Positions 56,504 through 64,000 of a stretch of DNA of 64,000 nt are shown here, one piece after another. The notes beneath the pieces are model-generated. The model worked only from the letters and a program-made list of their open reading frames with translations. It made no database searches and was not told where the DNA came from. This DNA comes from Guptibacillus hwajinpoensis. Lineage in GTDB: Bacteria > Bacillota > Bacilli > Bacillales > Bacillaceae_O. The position numbers and the translations under genes are program-made. Every line of letters starts with the position of its first letter. Within the stretch, counting starts at the first letter, position 1. The DNA lies in assembly GCA_016841765.1 (NCBI GenBank), contig JAENYN010000003.1, forward strand, positions 1 through 64,000. The letters are read 5' to 3'.

Positions 56504-57724
56504 ATGACGAATATTTTATGGGGGCTCGGAGGAGTTGCCGTCCTGTTTGCAATCGCCTTTATCCTTTCGAGTGACCGCAAATCAATCCGGCTCCGGACCA
56601 TTCTCGGAGGGTTTGCCATCCAGCTTACTTTCGGGTTCATCGTATTGCAATGGGGACCGGGACGGAACGCACTTGAGTGGGTAACAAAAAAGGTCCAGAA
56701 TGTGATCGATTATGCAAATGAAGGGGTCGACTTCCTGTTCGGCGGCCTGTTTGCAGCGGAAGGCATCGGCTTTATATTTGCATTCCAGGTTTTGACTATC
56801 ATTATTTTCTTTTCTTCACTAATTTCTGTCTTGTACTATCTCGGAATCATGCAAGTGGTCATCCAATTCTTTGGCGGTGCGCTTTCCAAGCTGCTTGGGA
56901 CAAGCAAAGCCGAGTCTCTGTCTGCGGCGGCTAACATTTTCGTCGGACAGACCGAAGCGCCACTTGTTGTCCGTCCTTATATTGGCAAAATGACCAATTC
57001 TGAGCTGTTTGCTGTCATGACCGGCGGCCTTGCGTCTGTAGCCGGATCAGTCCTGTTCGGTTATGCGCTGCTCGGTGTTCCGCTGGAGTACTTGCTCGCA
57101 GCCAGTTTCATGGCGGCACCATCCGGCCTGATTATGGCAAAGATGATCATGCCGGAACGTGAAACGCCTGAAACAATGGATGATATCAGGATGGAAAAAG
57201 ATAAGGCGACGGTAAACGTCATTGATGCAGCCGCTAAAGGTGCATCTGACGGTCTTGGACTGGCATTGAACGTCGGTGCGATGCTGCTTGCTTTCATTGC
57301 CCTCATTGCCCTGGTCAACGGCATTCTCGGCGGCATCGGCGGCTGGTTCGGCGCCGAGAGCCTTTCACTTGAATTGATTCTTGGCTATCTTTTTTCACCG
57401 CTTGCATTCGTCATCGGTGTGCCATGGGGCGAAGCCGTACAGGCCGGAAGTTTCATCGGCCAGAAGCTTGTACTGAACGAATTTGTTGCGTATTCCAACT
57501 TTGCACCGGAAATCGGTACGTTTTCAGAAAAAACAGCGGCAATCATCAGCTTCGCATTGTGTGGATTCGCAAACCTGTCATCTCTTGCCATCCTGCTCGG
57601 CGGACTTGGCGGACTTGCGCCTAACCGCCGCCCGGATATCGCCCGTTTCGGTGTCCGCGCCATCATCGCCGGCACACTGGCCAACCTGCTGAGTGCGGCC
57701 ATTGCGGGTATGCTGATTATTTAA
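56504..57724 (+). CDS. yutK: Concentrative nucleoside transporter (YutK, NupC family)
   Basis: A 406-residue CNT-family protein with about 9-10 hydrophobic segments, the family signature [21 protein letters not shown] (about residues 147-167) and [20 protein letters not shown] proteins import nucleosides with sodium or protons. The ATG at 56504 follows TGGGGTGAATGAG. A palindromic site lies upstream. It is ended by a terminator and then the long repeat region before dapF. Confidence 0.93.
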   Translation: MTNILWGLGGVAVLFAIAFILSSDRKSIRLRTILGGFAIQLTFGFIVLQWGPGRNALEWVTKKVQNVIDYANEGVDFLFGGLFAAEGIGFIFAFQVLTIIIFFSSLISVLYYLGIMQVVIQFFGGALSKLLGTSKAESLSAAANIFVGQTEAPLVVRPYIGKMTNSELFAVMTGGLASVAGSVLFGYALLGVPLEYLLAASFMAAPSGLIMAKMIMPERETPETMDDIRMEKDKATVNVIDAAAKGASDGLGLALNVGAMLLAFIALIALVNGILGGIGGWFGAESLSLELILGYLFSPLAFVIGVPWGEAVQAGSFIGQKLVLNEFVAYSNFAPEIGTFSEKTAAIISFALCGFANLSSLAILLGGLGGLAPNRRPDIARFGVRAIIAGTLANLLSAAIAGMLII

Positions 57725-57733
57725 AGTGGAGTG

Positions 57734-57766
57734 AAGCTCCCGGCTTGTGGCCGGGGGCTTTTTTGT
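57734..57766 (+). terminator. Terminator after yutK
   Basis: AGCTCCCGGC-ttgt-GGCCGGGGGCT followed by six T. Confidence 0.88.
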
Positions 57767-57770
57767 TTTG

Positions 57771-58380
57771 GTGCCTGGCAATTGCCAGGCATTATTTGCA
57801 ACTAGAAAGAAACGGGAAAAAACAGAATTCCACAACAGCTCCTTTTAGTTCAAGAAGTAGACTTATATACAAATTTCAGCTGATTTTATCGACTTTTTAG
57901 GGTTTGTTCTGGCATTGTCATCCCGTTTACGGTTGGATTTTTAAGAAAACTGTTTATGCAGGGCTAATTCTTTTAAAAAACAATTTTATCTTTTAGATTC
58001 ATCCAGATTTAATCAACTTTTCGGTATTATCTTTTAGTTAAAGGTGTTTTTCTTTTTCTAACCGGAAGCACTCAAGATTGCCTGGCAATTGCCAGGCATT
58101 ATTTGCAACTAGCTATTTTTGTTCCAAAAGCAGTCTCTTGGATCAAATTTTATAGTTTGCCCCGGCAACTGCCGTCCGGTTTCCAGTCGATTTTATCAAG
58201 AGAGCCTGTTCCGAGAGCTAATCCGTTTAAAAAAACAATTTTATCTTTTAAATTCATCAGTATAAAATCAACTTTTCACTTTTATCTTTCCATTCAGCAG
58301 ATATTTCTTTTTCTGATCAAAACCACTCAAATGATTGCCTGGGAATTGCCTGGCAATTGCCAGGCATTATTTGCAACTAG
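57771..58380. repeat. Tandem imperfect repeat of about 260-305 bp with palindromic ends
   Basis: GGCATTATTTGCAACTAG ends at 57805, 58112 and 58380, each time preceded by the palindrome TGCCTGGCAATTGCCAGGCA. Between copies, CAATTTTATCTTTTA (57981 and 58235) and CTTTTTCT...CACTCAA (58051 and 58309) recur about 255 bases apart. The whole 610-base array is AT-rich, gene-free, and lies between yutK and dapF. Confidence 0.88.
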
Positions 58381-58478
58381 AACAGAGGCAATCCCCCTCC
58401 CTCCGCACTCAACAATTGTCACACTCCCGCTTTCTCGGCTATACTTTACTAAAGATCAAATGTGAGGCGGGGATTTGA

Positions 58479-59345
58479 ATGGAACGTCGTGAGTTTGCGT
58501 TTACAAAGATGCATGGTCTTGGCAATAATTACATATATGTGAACCAGTTTGATGAAAACCTTCCGGAAGAGAGGCTTTCAGAAATTGCGGTCAAAGTGTC
58601 TGATGTTAACACGGGCATAGGATCTGACGGGTTGATTTTGATTGCACCGTCAGACAGGGCACCGGTGAAGATGCGGATTTTCAATAACGACGGATCTGAG
58701 GCGAAAACGTGCGGAAATGGGCTGCGCTGCGTGGCGCGTTATGCATATGAAAAAGGCCTGGTGACAGGGACGTCTTTTCAAATTGAGACGCTTGCTGGCA
58801 TTGTCGACGCCGATGTGCACCCTGAGAATGGCATTGCCCGGATGGTCACAATCGATATGGGAGAGCCGCACCTGACCAGGGGCGAGCTTCCGATGATTGC
58901 CGGAAGCGAAGATGACAGCATGATTAATGAGCCAATTGAAGTGGACGGCGAGACACTGTCCATGACAGGGATTTCAATGGGCAATCCGCATGGGGTTTTC
59001 TTTGTGGATGACATTGAAAAGGCGCCGGTGCTGACGATCGGTCCGAAGCTGGAAGAGGATGAGCGGTTTCCGGAAGGGATCAATGTTGAATTCATTGAAG
59101 TCGTGAACGAAACGGAAATGCATTTCCGCGTCTGGGAACGCGGATCGGGCGTTACCCAGGCATGCGGATCCGGGGCATGTGCTGCCGTTGTCGCCGGGGT
59201 GTTGAATCAAACGACAGCACGTGGAGAAGCCGTAACTGTGCACCTTGCCGGCGGCGACCTTGACATCACCTGGACGGAAGCAGGCCGGGTCCTGATGAGT
59301 GGTCCAGCGGATATCATCTGCACGGGTGTCTTTTTCCTGGACTGA
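58479..59345 (+). CDS. dapF: Diaminopimelate epimerase
   Basis: A 288-residue racemase-type enzyme converting LL- to meso-diaminopimelate for lysine and peptidoglycan synthesis. The two catalytic cysteines lie in [14 protein letters not shown] (about residue 76) and [10 protein letters not shown] (about 228). The ATG follows GAGGCGGGGA. It is the first gene after the long repeat region; promoter elements were not resolved. In B. subtilis dapF (YutL) has the same neighbours, yutK and yutM. Confidence 0.96.
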   Translation: MERREFAFTKMHGLGNNYIYVNQFDENLPEERLSEIAVKVSDVNTGIGSDGLILIAPSDRAPVKMRIFNNDGSEAKTCGNGLRCVARYAYEKGLVTGTSFQIETLAGIVDADVHPENGIARMVTIDMGEPHLTRGELPMIAGSEDDSMINEPIEVDGETLSMTGISMGNPHGVFFVDDIEKAPVLTIGPKLEEDERFPEGINVEFIEVVNETEMHFRVWERGSGVTQACGSGACAAVVAGVLNQTTARGEAVTVHLAGGDLDITWTEAGRVLMSGPADIICTGVFFLD

Positions 59346-59497
59346 ATTACCCGCCAGTTAAAAATGAGTGTTTTTCACCTGGAATAAAAGCCGATAAAAA
59401 ATGGGCGCGGAAGATAACACCGTTTTGACAGTGGATATGTTGAGAGTTCCTTCCATACCCTGTATAATTTAAAGTAAGAGTTGAAAGGAGGGTCTGC

Positions 59498-59851
59498 ATG
59501 CTTACCATTACAGAAGCAGCAAGTCACCAGATCCGTGAAATGATGGAAGCGGAGGGACAGGAGAATTTGAAGTTGCGCCTTGCCATAAGGGGCGGCGGAT
59601 GCAGTGGCCTGTCATATGGCATGGGTTTCGACGCGGACACAGAGGAAGACGACACTGTAGTTGAAGTCCAGGGAATCCCTGTAGTAGTTGATAAAGAAAG
59701 TGCACCTGTCTTAAAGGGTGTTGTGATTGATTATAAACAAAACATGATGGGCGGCGGTTTTACCATCGACAATCCGAACGCCATCGCTTCCTGCGGATGC
59801 GGTTCGTCATTCCGCACTGCGACAAATGAAGGCACTCCGGAAGAGTGCTGA
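59498..59851 (+). CDS. yutM: HesB/IscA-family Fe-S protein (YutM)
   Basis: A 117-residue A-type Fe-S carrier. The three cluster cysteines are in IRGGGCSGLSYGM (about residue 35) and SCGCGSSF (about 99 and 101). The extended C-terminal tail RTATNEGTPEEC adds another cysteine. It likely delivers clusters made by SufBCD to enzymes such as LipA. AAAGGAGGG precedes the ATG, and a bidirectional terminator with yumC follows. Confidence 0.95.
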   Translation: MLTITEAASHQIREMMEAEGQENLKLRLAIRGGGCSGLSYGMGFDADTEEDDTVVEVQGIPVVVDKESAPVLKGVVIDYKQNMMGGGFTIDNPNAIASCGCGSSFRTATNEGTPEEC

Positions 59852-59858
59852 TATGAAT

Positions 59859-59892
59859 AAAAGCCAGCAGCTGATATCAGCGCTGGCTTTTT
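59859..59892. terminator. Bidirectional terminator between yutM and yumC
   Basis: AAAGCCAGC and GCTGGCTTTTT enclose AGCTGATATCAGC, itself palindromic. Confidence 0.9.
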
Positions 59893-59906
59893 CATGATCT
59901 TTTCTA

Positions 59907-60896
59907 TTAAAACATGCTGGAACTGTGCATCGGCTGCAAGCGGGCATTCGGGTCGATGTATGCTTTGGCATTATTGACAGCTGTCGGTGCTTCGCCGAAT
60001 CCGGAAGCGATCAGCTTGACCTTGCCGTCGTATGTCGCAACGTCGCCGGCAGCATAAATGCCTTCGATGTTCGTTTCCATGCGGGAGTTGACAATGATGT
60101 TGTTTTTCTCGATTTCAAGTCCCCATTCTTTAATCGGGCCGAGTGAGGAAACGAAACCGTAGTTAACGATGACATCGTCGACTTCAAGAACTTCTTCCTC
60201 ATCAGATTTGACTTTGTTGAGAATGACTTTTTCCGCTCTGTCTTCCCCTGCCAGTTCCTTAGGGACATAAGGTGTTTTTACATTGACTTTGGATTTCATT
60301 AGATTTTCGACACTGTGCTCATGGGCGCGGAACTTCTCGCGGCGGTGAATGAGCGTGACGTTTTTCGCAATCGGCTCAAGCATCATGGCCCAGTCGACCG
60401 CAGAGTCGCCGCCACCGCAGACAAGGACGTTGCGGCCGGCAAAGTTGTTCAGGTCATTAATATGATAGTGGACGTTCACGCCGGCAAATTCATCTTCGCC
60501 TGGACAGCCGAGTTTACGCGGCTGGAATGCGCCGGATCCGGCTGTGATGATGACCGTTTTGGAATAATGCACTTCTTTATCGGTCGTCAGTTTGAACACG
60601 CCGTCTTCCTGTTTCTCGACATTTTGGACGGATTGCTCAAGCACAATAGTCGGGTCAAACTTGCGGGATTGCTCGATCAAGTTGTCTATCAATTCCTGGG
60701 CTCTGACTTTAGGGAAGCCGGCAACATCATATATGTACTTTTCAGGATATAATGCAGAAAGCTGCCCGCCCAGCTGCGGCAAGCTTTCGATGACTTTTAC
60801 GCTTGCCTGCCTCATTCCGGCATAGAAAGCCGTGAAAATACCAGTCGGGCCCCCGCCGATTACCGTGATGTCATAAACCTTTTCGTTCTCGCTCAT
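59907..60896 (-). CDS. yumC: Ferredoxin/flavodoxin-NADP reductase (YumC)
   Basis: A 329-residue thioredoxin-reductase-like ferredoxin-NADP+ reductase. The FAD motif is [17 protein letters not shown] (about residue 10), NADPH motif [13 protein letters not shown] (about 160), and the FAD tail motif [13 protein letters not shown]. The thioredoxin-reductase CxxC is absent, as expected. The ATG at 60896 is 6 bases after GGGGGA; an ATG at 60902 touches the site. Divergent from yumB with a 380-base regulatory region between them. Confidence 0.95.
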   Translation of the reverse strand: MSENEKVYDITVIGGGPTGIFTAFYAGMRQASVKVIESLPQLGGQLSALYPEKYIYDVAGFPKVRAQELIDNLIEQSRKFDPTIVLEQSVQNVEKQEDGVFKLTTDKEVHYSKTVIITAGSGAFQPRKLGCPGEDEFAGVNVHYHINDLNNFAGRNVLVCGGGDSAVDWAMMLEPIAKNVTLIHRREKFRAHEHSVENLMKSKVNVKTPYVPKELAGEDRAEKVILNKVKSDEEEVLEVDDVIVNYGFVSSLGPIKEWGLEIEKNNIIVNSRMETNIEGIYAAGDVATYDGKVKLIASGFGEAPTAVNNAKAYIDPNARLQPMHSSSMF

Positions 60897-61197
60897 CTTC
60901 ATTCCCCCAGTATTGTCGTAGTGAAATGTAGTAAATCCAGAGATTCCACCTTATATCTTATCATAAAATACGCTTTTTCATCGTGCCTTATAAGGAGGCG
61001 TTATCCCTGCATTTCTCCCAATCCCTTCTATTTTACCACAAACGGGCAACATTTGTGAAAAGGGTTACAAGACTGGCAATTCTTACAGTTTAATAAACAG
61101 GTTTCGACACTTGAAAAAAGAGATAAAAAAGAATAAGATGGGTTATGGACAATTATTAAGATTTTGTGACAGTTTTAGTGACATTTTGTGAATAAGT

Positions 61198-61215
61198 TCG
61201 TGAAAAATATCACAA
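61198..61215. promoter_or_regulatory. Rex-like operator upstream of yumB
   Basis: TCGTGA-aaaata-TCACAA matches the Rex box TTGTGA-N6-TCACAA at all but one position. Two further TTGTGA half-sites lie just upstream (about 61164 and 61185). Rex senses NADH/NAD+ and controls NADH dehydrogenase genes in Gram-positive bacteria, so the site fits the gene that follows. Confidence 0.75.
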
Positions 61216-61281
61216 ATGTACGTGCCGCTTGGAAAGCGGCTGGACGAGCGGAAAATATTTTAAAAGGTGGATGTGATAGGG

Positions 61282-62493
61282 TTGAATAGACCAAAGATTT
61301 TAATACTTGGCGCAGGTTATGGCGGAATTATGACGACTGTGAATCTGCAGAAGGAATTAAAGCTTGATGAAGCGGAAATCACGCTGATAAACAAGCATAA
61401 TTATCATTACCAGACAACGTGGCTTCATGAAAATGCGGCCGGGACTCTTCACCATGACAAAACAAGGATTCCTATTTCTGACGTTATTGACAAAAATAAA
61501 ATCAATTTTGTCGAAGACAGCGTGACGGAAATTGATCCGGATAACAAACGCGTCCTCACCGAGAACGGCGAGTATACGTATGACTATCTTGTCGTCGCCC
61601 TCGGATTTGAGTCGGAAACGTTTGGCATCAAAGAGCTGAAGGAAAATGCCTTTACAATCAACAATATCAATTCAGCCCGCCGGATCAGAGAGCATATTGA
61701 ATATATGTTCGCGCAATACAACCAGGAAAAACGCGATGAGCTGCTGACGATTGTCGTAGGCGGGGCCGGCTTTACCGGAATTGAATTTGTCGGCGAATTG
61801 GCCAACCGCATCCCTGAACTTTGCAAGGAGTTTGATATTGACCGTGAAAAAGTCCGCCTCATCAACATTGAAGCGGCACCTACAGCGCTTCCTGGCTTTG
61901 ATCCCGAACTAGTGGAATACGCCATGAACTTGCTTGAGCAAAAAGGGGTCGAATTCAAAATCGGGACGACAATCAAGGAAGCGACAGAAAACAGCATCAT
62001 TGTTTCAAAAGATGATGTCGTCGAAGAAATCAAAGCGGAGACAATTGTATGGGCTGCCGGAGTCCGCGGTAATTCCATTGTGGAAAAATCCGGATTCGAG
62101 GTTATGCGCGGCCGTGTGAAAGTGCGCAAAGACTTGCGTGATCCTAACCATGATGATGTGTTCATCGTCGGTGACTGTGCGCTCATCATCAATGAAGAAA
62201 TCGACCGCCCTTACCCTCCGACAGCACAGATCGCAATTCAGGAGGCGGACACTTGTGCTGCCAACCTGATCAAGCTTGTCCGCGGCGAAGAAAACCTGGA
62301 AGAATTCACGCCGGAAATCAAAGGGACGGTTGCTTCACTCGGTGAAGGGGAAGCGATTGGTGTCGTATTCGGTGACAAAAAATTGTTCGGATCGACCGCT
62401 TCCGCTATGAAAAAAGTGATCGACAACCGGTACTTGCTGAAGCTTGGCGGTCCGTCAATGGTATTGAAAAAAGGAAAACTGAAATTGTTTTAA
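61282..62493 (+). CDS. yumB: Type II NADH dehydrogenase-like protein (YumB)
   Basis: A 403-residue single-subunit NADH:quinone oxidoreductase family member. FAD motif [15 protein letters not shown] at the start, NAD motif [18 protein letters not shown] (about 155-172), and the FAD-binding [11 protein letters not shown] near residue 295. NDH-2 oxidises NADH at the membrane without pumping protons. The TTG at 61282 matches the family N-terminus ([11 protein letters not shown]); GTG codons at 61267 and 61273 are possible. A Rex-like box lies 67 bases upstream. Confidence 0.9.
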   Translation: MNRPKILILGAGYGGIMTTVNLQKELKLDEAEITLINKHNYHYQTTWLHENAAGTLHHDKTRIPISDVIDKNKINFVEDSVTEIDPDNKRVLTENGEYTYDYLVVALGFESETFGIKELKENAFTINNINSARRIREHIEYMFAQYNQEKRDELLTIVVGGAGFTGIEFVGELANRIPELCKEFDIDREKVRLINIEAAPTALPGFDPELVEYAMNLLEQKGVEFKIGTTIKEATENSIIVSKDDVVEEIKAETIVWAAGVRGNSIVEKSGFEVMRGRVKVRKDLRDPNHDDVFIVGDCALIINEEIDRPYPPTAQIAIQEADTCAANLIKLVRGEENLEEFTPEIKGTVASLGEGEAIGVVFGDKKLFGSTASAMKKVIDNRYLLKLGGPSMVLKKGKLKLF

Positions 62494-62521
62494 TGATAAA
62501 TGATTTTCAAGATATAATGGA

Positions 62522-62552
62522 AGCAAAGGCCTGTTTCGGTCTTTGCTTTTTT
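62522..62552 (+). terminator. Terminator after yumB
   Basis: AGCAAAGGCC-tgtttc-GGTCTTTGCT followed by T-run. Confidence 0.85.
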
Positions 62553-62605
62553 CTTTTTCACAGATCCAGAGGGCTGACATAGAGCATAAACAGGGGGGAG
62601 ATAAC

Positions 62606-63085
62606 GTGAGTTCCATGAAACGTGCAAACGTATGGCTTGGCGTGGCCGGATTGATTATAAAGGATGGGAAATGGCTTGTCGTCCGGAAAAAATACAGCGG
62701 CCTGAAAGGGATGTGGTCACTGCCGGCGGGTTTTGTCAATCCTGCCGAAACAATAGATGAAGCGGTCATCCGGGAGGTCAAAGAAGAAACAGGCATTCTT
62801 GCGGAAATTACCGGCCTCATCGGGATGCGTTCCGGCGTCATCAATGGCCAGGTCAGTGATAATATGATCGTTTTCCGGCTTGAACAGACAGGCGGCCGGC
62901 TGCTCCCGCAATATGATGAATTGGAAGATGCGGTTTTCATCAGTGCCGAGGAGCTTCGCCGGGATCCAAGGACATCCGAGATGCTTCACTTTTTCCTTGA
63001 CCGCGCCCATCATAATGTGCTGGATATCATTAATTTCAATCCGGGGGACCATTTTGGGTATACGACGTATAAACTGCTCGTCTAG
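62606..63085 (+). CDS. Nudix hydrolase
   Basis: A 159-residue Nudix protein. The Nudix box GFVNPAETIDEAVIREVKEE plus TGI (about residues 41-63) has all metal-binding Glu/Arg residues, so it should hydrolyse a nucleoside-diphosphate-linked substrate; which one cannot be told. The GTG at 62606 follows AGGGGGGAG; ATG 62615 is an alternative. It lies between yumB and yuiA with no clear operon partner. Confidence 0.9.
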   Translation: MSSMKRANVWLGVAGLIIKDGKWLVVRKKYSGLKGMWSLPAGFVNPAETIDEAVIREVKEETGILAEITGLIGMRSGVINGQVSDNMIVFRLEQTGGRLLPQYDELEDAVFISAEELRRDPRTSEMLHFFLDRAHHNVLDIINFNPGDHFGYTTYKLLV

Positions 63086-63295
63086 GAAGTTTGGCCATTT
63101 GAGTAGACGAAATCACCAGGCGAAAACACATTTTCTGAAAAATCTGAATTAATGAGAAAAAGGCTAAAAATAGGAGATAACAACCCTTGTTCACGCTTTC
63201 ATAAAGCAATTTGCATGTATTTTCCTCTTTTCAATTTCCGGAAAAGCTGATATATTATCAGAAAATTAAGATATATCAGAAAGGGGACCAGCTTC

Positions 63296-63415
63296 ATGAG
63301 AACGAACAAAAAAGATCGGAAAGATTGTCCTTACTGCTCGGGGCAGGGGTACTTCCAGCTGCTGCTCGGCGGATCTGAAACTTGTGACCATTGCCACGGC
63401 AGCGGCGAAAAGTAA
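63296..63415 (+). CDS. yuiA: YuiA family small zinc-finger-like protein
   Basis: A 39-residue protein with two DnaJ-type CxxCxGxG repeats, DCPYCSGQGYFQ and TCDHCHGSGEK, separated by LLLGGSE. It should bind one zinc ion. It matches the YuiA family of Bacillaceae, of unknown role. AAGGGGACC lies before the ATG. A terminator follows at 63457, so it is probably transcribed alone. Confidence 0.85.
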   Translation: MRTNKKDRKDCPYCSGQGYFQLLLGGSETCDHCHGSGEK

Positions 63416-63456
63416 ACCGTCACCACCTTCCACTTCACCCATAAACATTCACCCGT

Positions 63457-63486
63457 AAAAAAGCGTCCGGTATGGGCGCTTTTTTG
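63457..63486 (+). terminator. Terminator after yuiA
   Basis: AAAAAAGCGTCC-ggtat-GGGCGCTTTTTT. Confidence 0.85.
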
Positions 63487-63597
63487 CATGTCGTTCACGT
63501 TTAGTTCTCAAGGCAAAACAACGGGTACAGGATTTCGAGATTGACGGTTCAACGTCAATTCAGTAAACTTACTATGGAACCAGATGGAGGTGGTTAT

Positions 63598-63915
63598 GTG
63601 AGCATACCCCAATTGATCATCTCAATGCTTTTGTTTATCGTTTTATTTTTCGGCATTGGATTTTTATTGAATATGCTTCTTCGTGCGACATGGGTGATGG
63701 CAGTCATTTATCCGGTTGTCGTAATTCTGATTATTGATAAAGTCCGTTTTTTTGAATATATTACAAAACCGGGATCGTCCTTCAGTGCCCTCTATGAGAA
63801 CTTTATATCTCTCGGCACAGGGGATGTCATCATTCTGGTATCGGGCCTGGTCGGCGCAGTTCTTGCCGGGGTGGCGATCAAAGCGCTTCGTGTCCGCGGC
63901 TATCAAATGTTTTAG
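63598..63915 (+). CDS. yuiB: YuiB family membrane protein
   Basis: A 105-residue protein with three hydrophobic segments (ISMLLFIVLFFGIGFLLNML, VMAVIYPVVVILIIDKV, DVIILVSGLVGAVLAGVAI). The GTG at 63598 follows GGAGGTGG and gives the same length as B. subtilis YuiB; an open frame to 63541 has no site. Function unknown. It follows yuiA as in B. subtilis and is ended by a terminator at the window edge. Confidence 0.85.
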   Translation: MSIPQLIISMLLFIVLFFGIGFLLNMLLRATWVMAVIYPVVVILIIDKVRFFEYITKPGSSFSALYENFISLGTGDVIILVSGLVGAVLAGVAIKALRVRGYQMF

Positions 63916-63932
63916 GAAATTATTATATTAGA

Positions 63933-63964
63933 AAAAGACTTTCTTGCTTATAGAAAGTCTTTTA
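63933..63964 (+). terminator. Terminator after yuiB
   Basis: AAAAGACTTTC-ttgcttata-GAAAGTCTTTT; symmetric, so it may act on both strands. Confidence 0.85.
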
Positions 63965-64000
63965 TTATGGGAAAATGTTGAAAATTAAGATGAAATTAAT

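Overview
The window reads as a chromosomal segment of a spore-forming member of the Bacillaceae. Three things point there: a SigI/RsgI pair, several sporulation genes (two coat F-like proteins, yunB, lytH, a yutC-type lipoprotein, yutH), and a gene order that follows the yus, yur/suf, yun, yut, yum and yui neighbourhoods of Bacillus subtilis. GTG and TTG starts with strong AGGAGG-type ribosome binding sites are common. No rRNA, tRNA, CRISPR array, phage or transposase gene was seen. The species cannot be named from the sequence.

Layout. 1-9500: coat genes, a proline dehydrogenase (fadM), the beta-oxidation operon fadN-fadA-fadE behind a near-perfect FadR operator, an ArsC/Spx-like protein and gcvH. 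9850-14100: yusF, yusE, sigI-rsgI, yusD and a cytosolic thioredoxin-like gene. 14250-17350: a SAM (S-box) riboswitch and the methionine importer metNPQ. 17850-24200: yurZ and sufCDSUB for Fe-S cluster assembly. 24400-31830: an oligopeptide-binding lipoprotein, yunF-yunE-yunD-yunC, an HD-GYP protein and yunB. 31830-38560: an apparent accessory block between yunB and lytH. It holds a lysine riboswitch with an NhaC-type transporter, a TauE/SafE exporter, a LysR regulator and an NSS-family transporter with its 33-residue MetS-type partner.

38850-50160: lytH, lipA, yutC, yutD, two small conserved genes, glpX, yutE, a SufR-like regulator, yutF, yutG, yutH and a D-2-hydroxyacid dehydrogenase. 50290-53670: the threonine operon hom-thrC-thrB. 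53690-64000: yutI, yuzD, yuzB, a DUF2225 gene, a nucleoside transporter (yutK), dapF, yutM, the ferredoxin-NADP reductase yumC, divergent to a type II NADH dehydrogenase (yumB) with a Rex-like operator, then a Nudix hydrolase, yuiA and yuiB.

Metabolically the genes cluster around Fe-S and redox biology (suf, yutI, yutM, lipA, yumC, yumB, SufR-like regulator), fatty-acid degradation, and methionine, lysine and threonine supply or transport.

The least expected content is in the intergenic DNA. Several gene-free stretches carry degenerate arrays whose motif recurs at exactly 21 bp (TGGCGTGAAA type at three loci, TTTACTG type at one) or at 51-52 bp (two loci), all close to whole numbers of DNA helical turns. 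There is also a roughly 184-bp element with terminal inverted repeats in three copies, a family of TGCCTGGCAA palindromes, a tandem array of about 600 bp before dapF, and a two-copy structured element found between convergent genes. I know of no described function for these arrays; they are the main candidates for something new.
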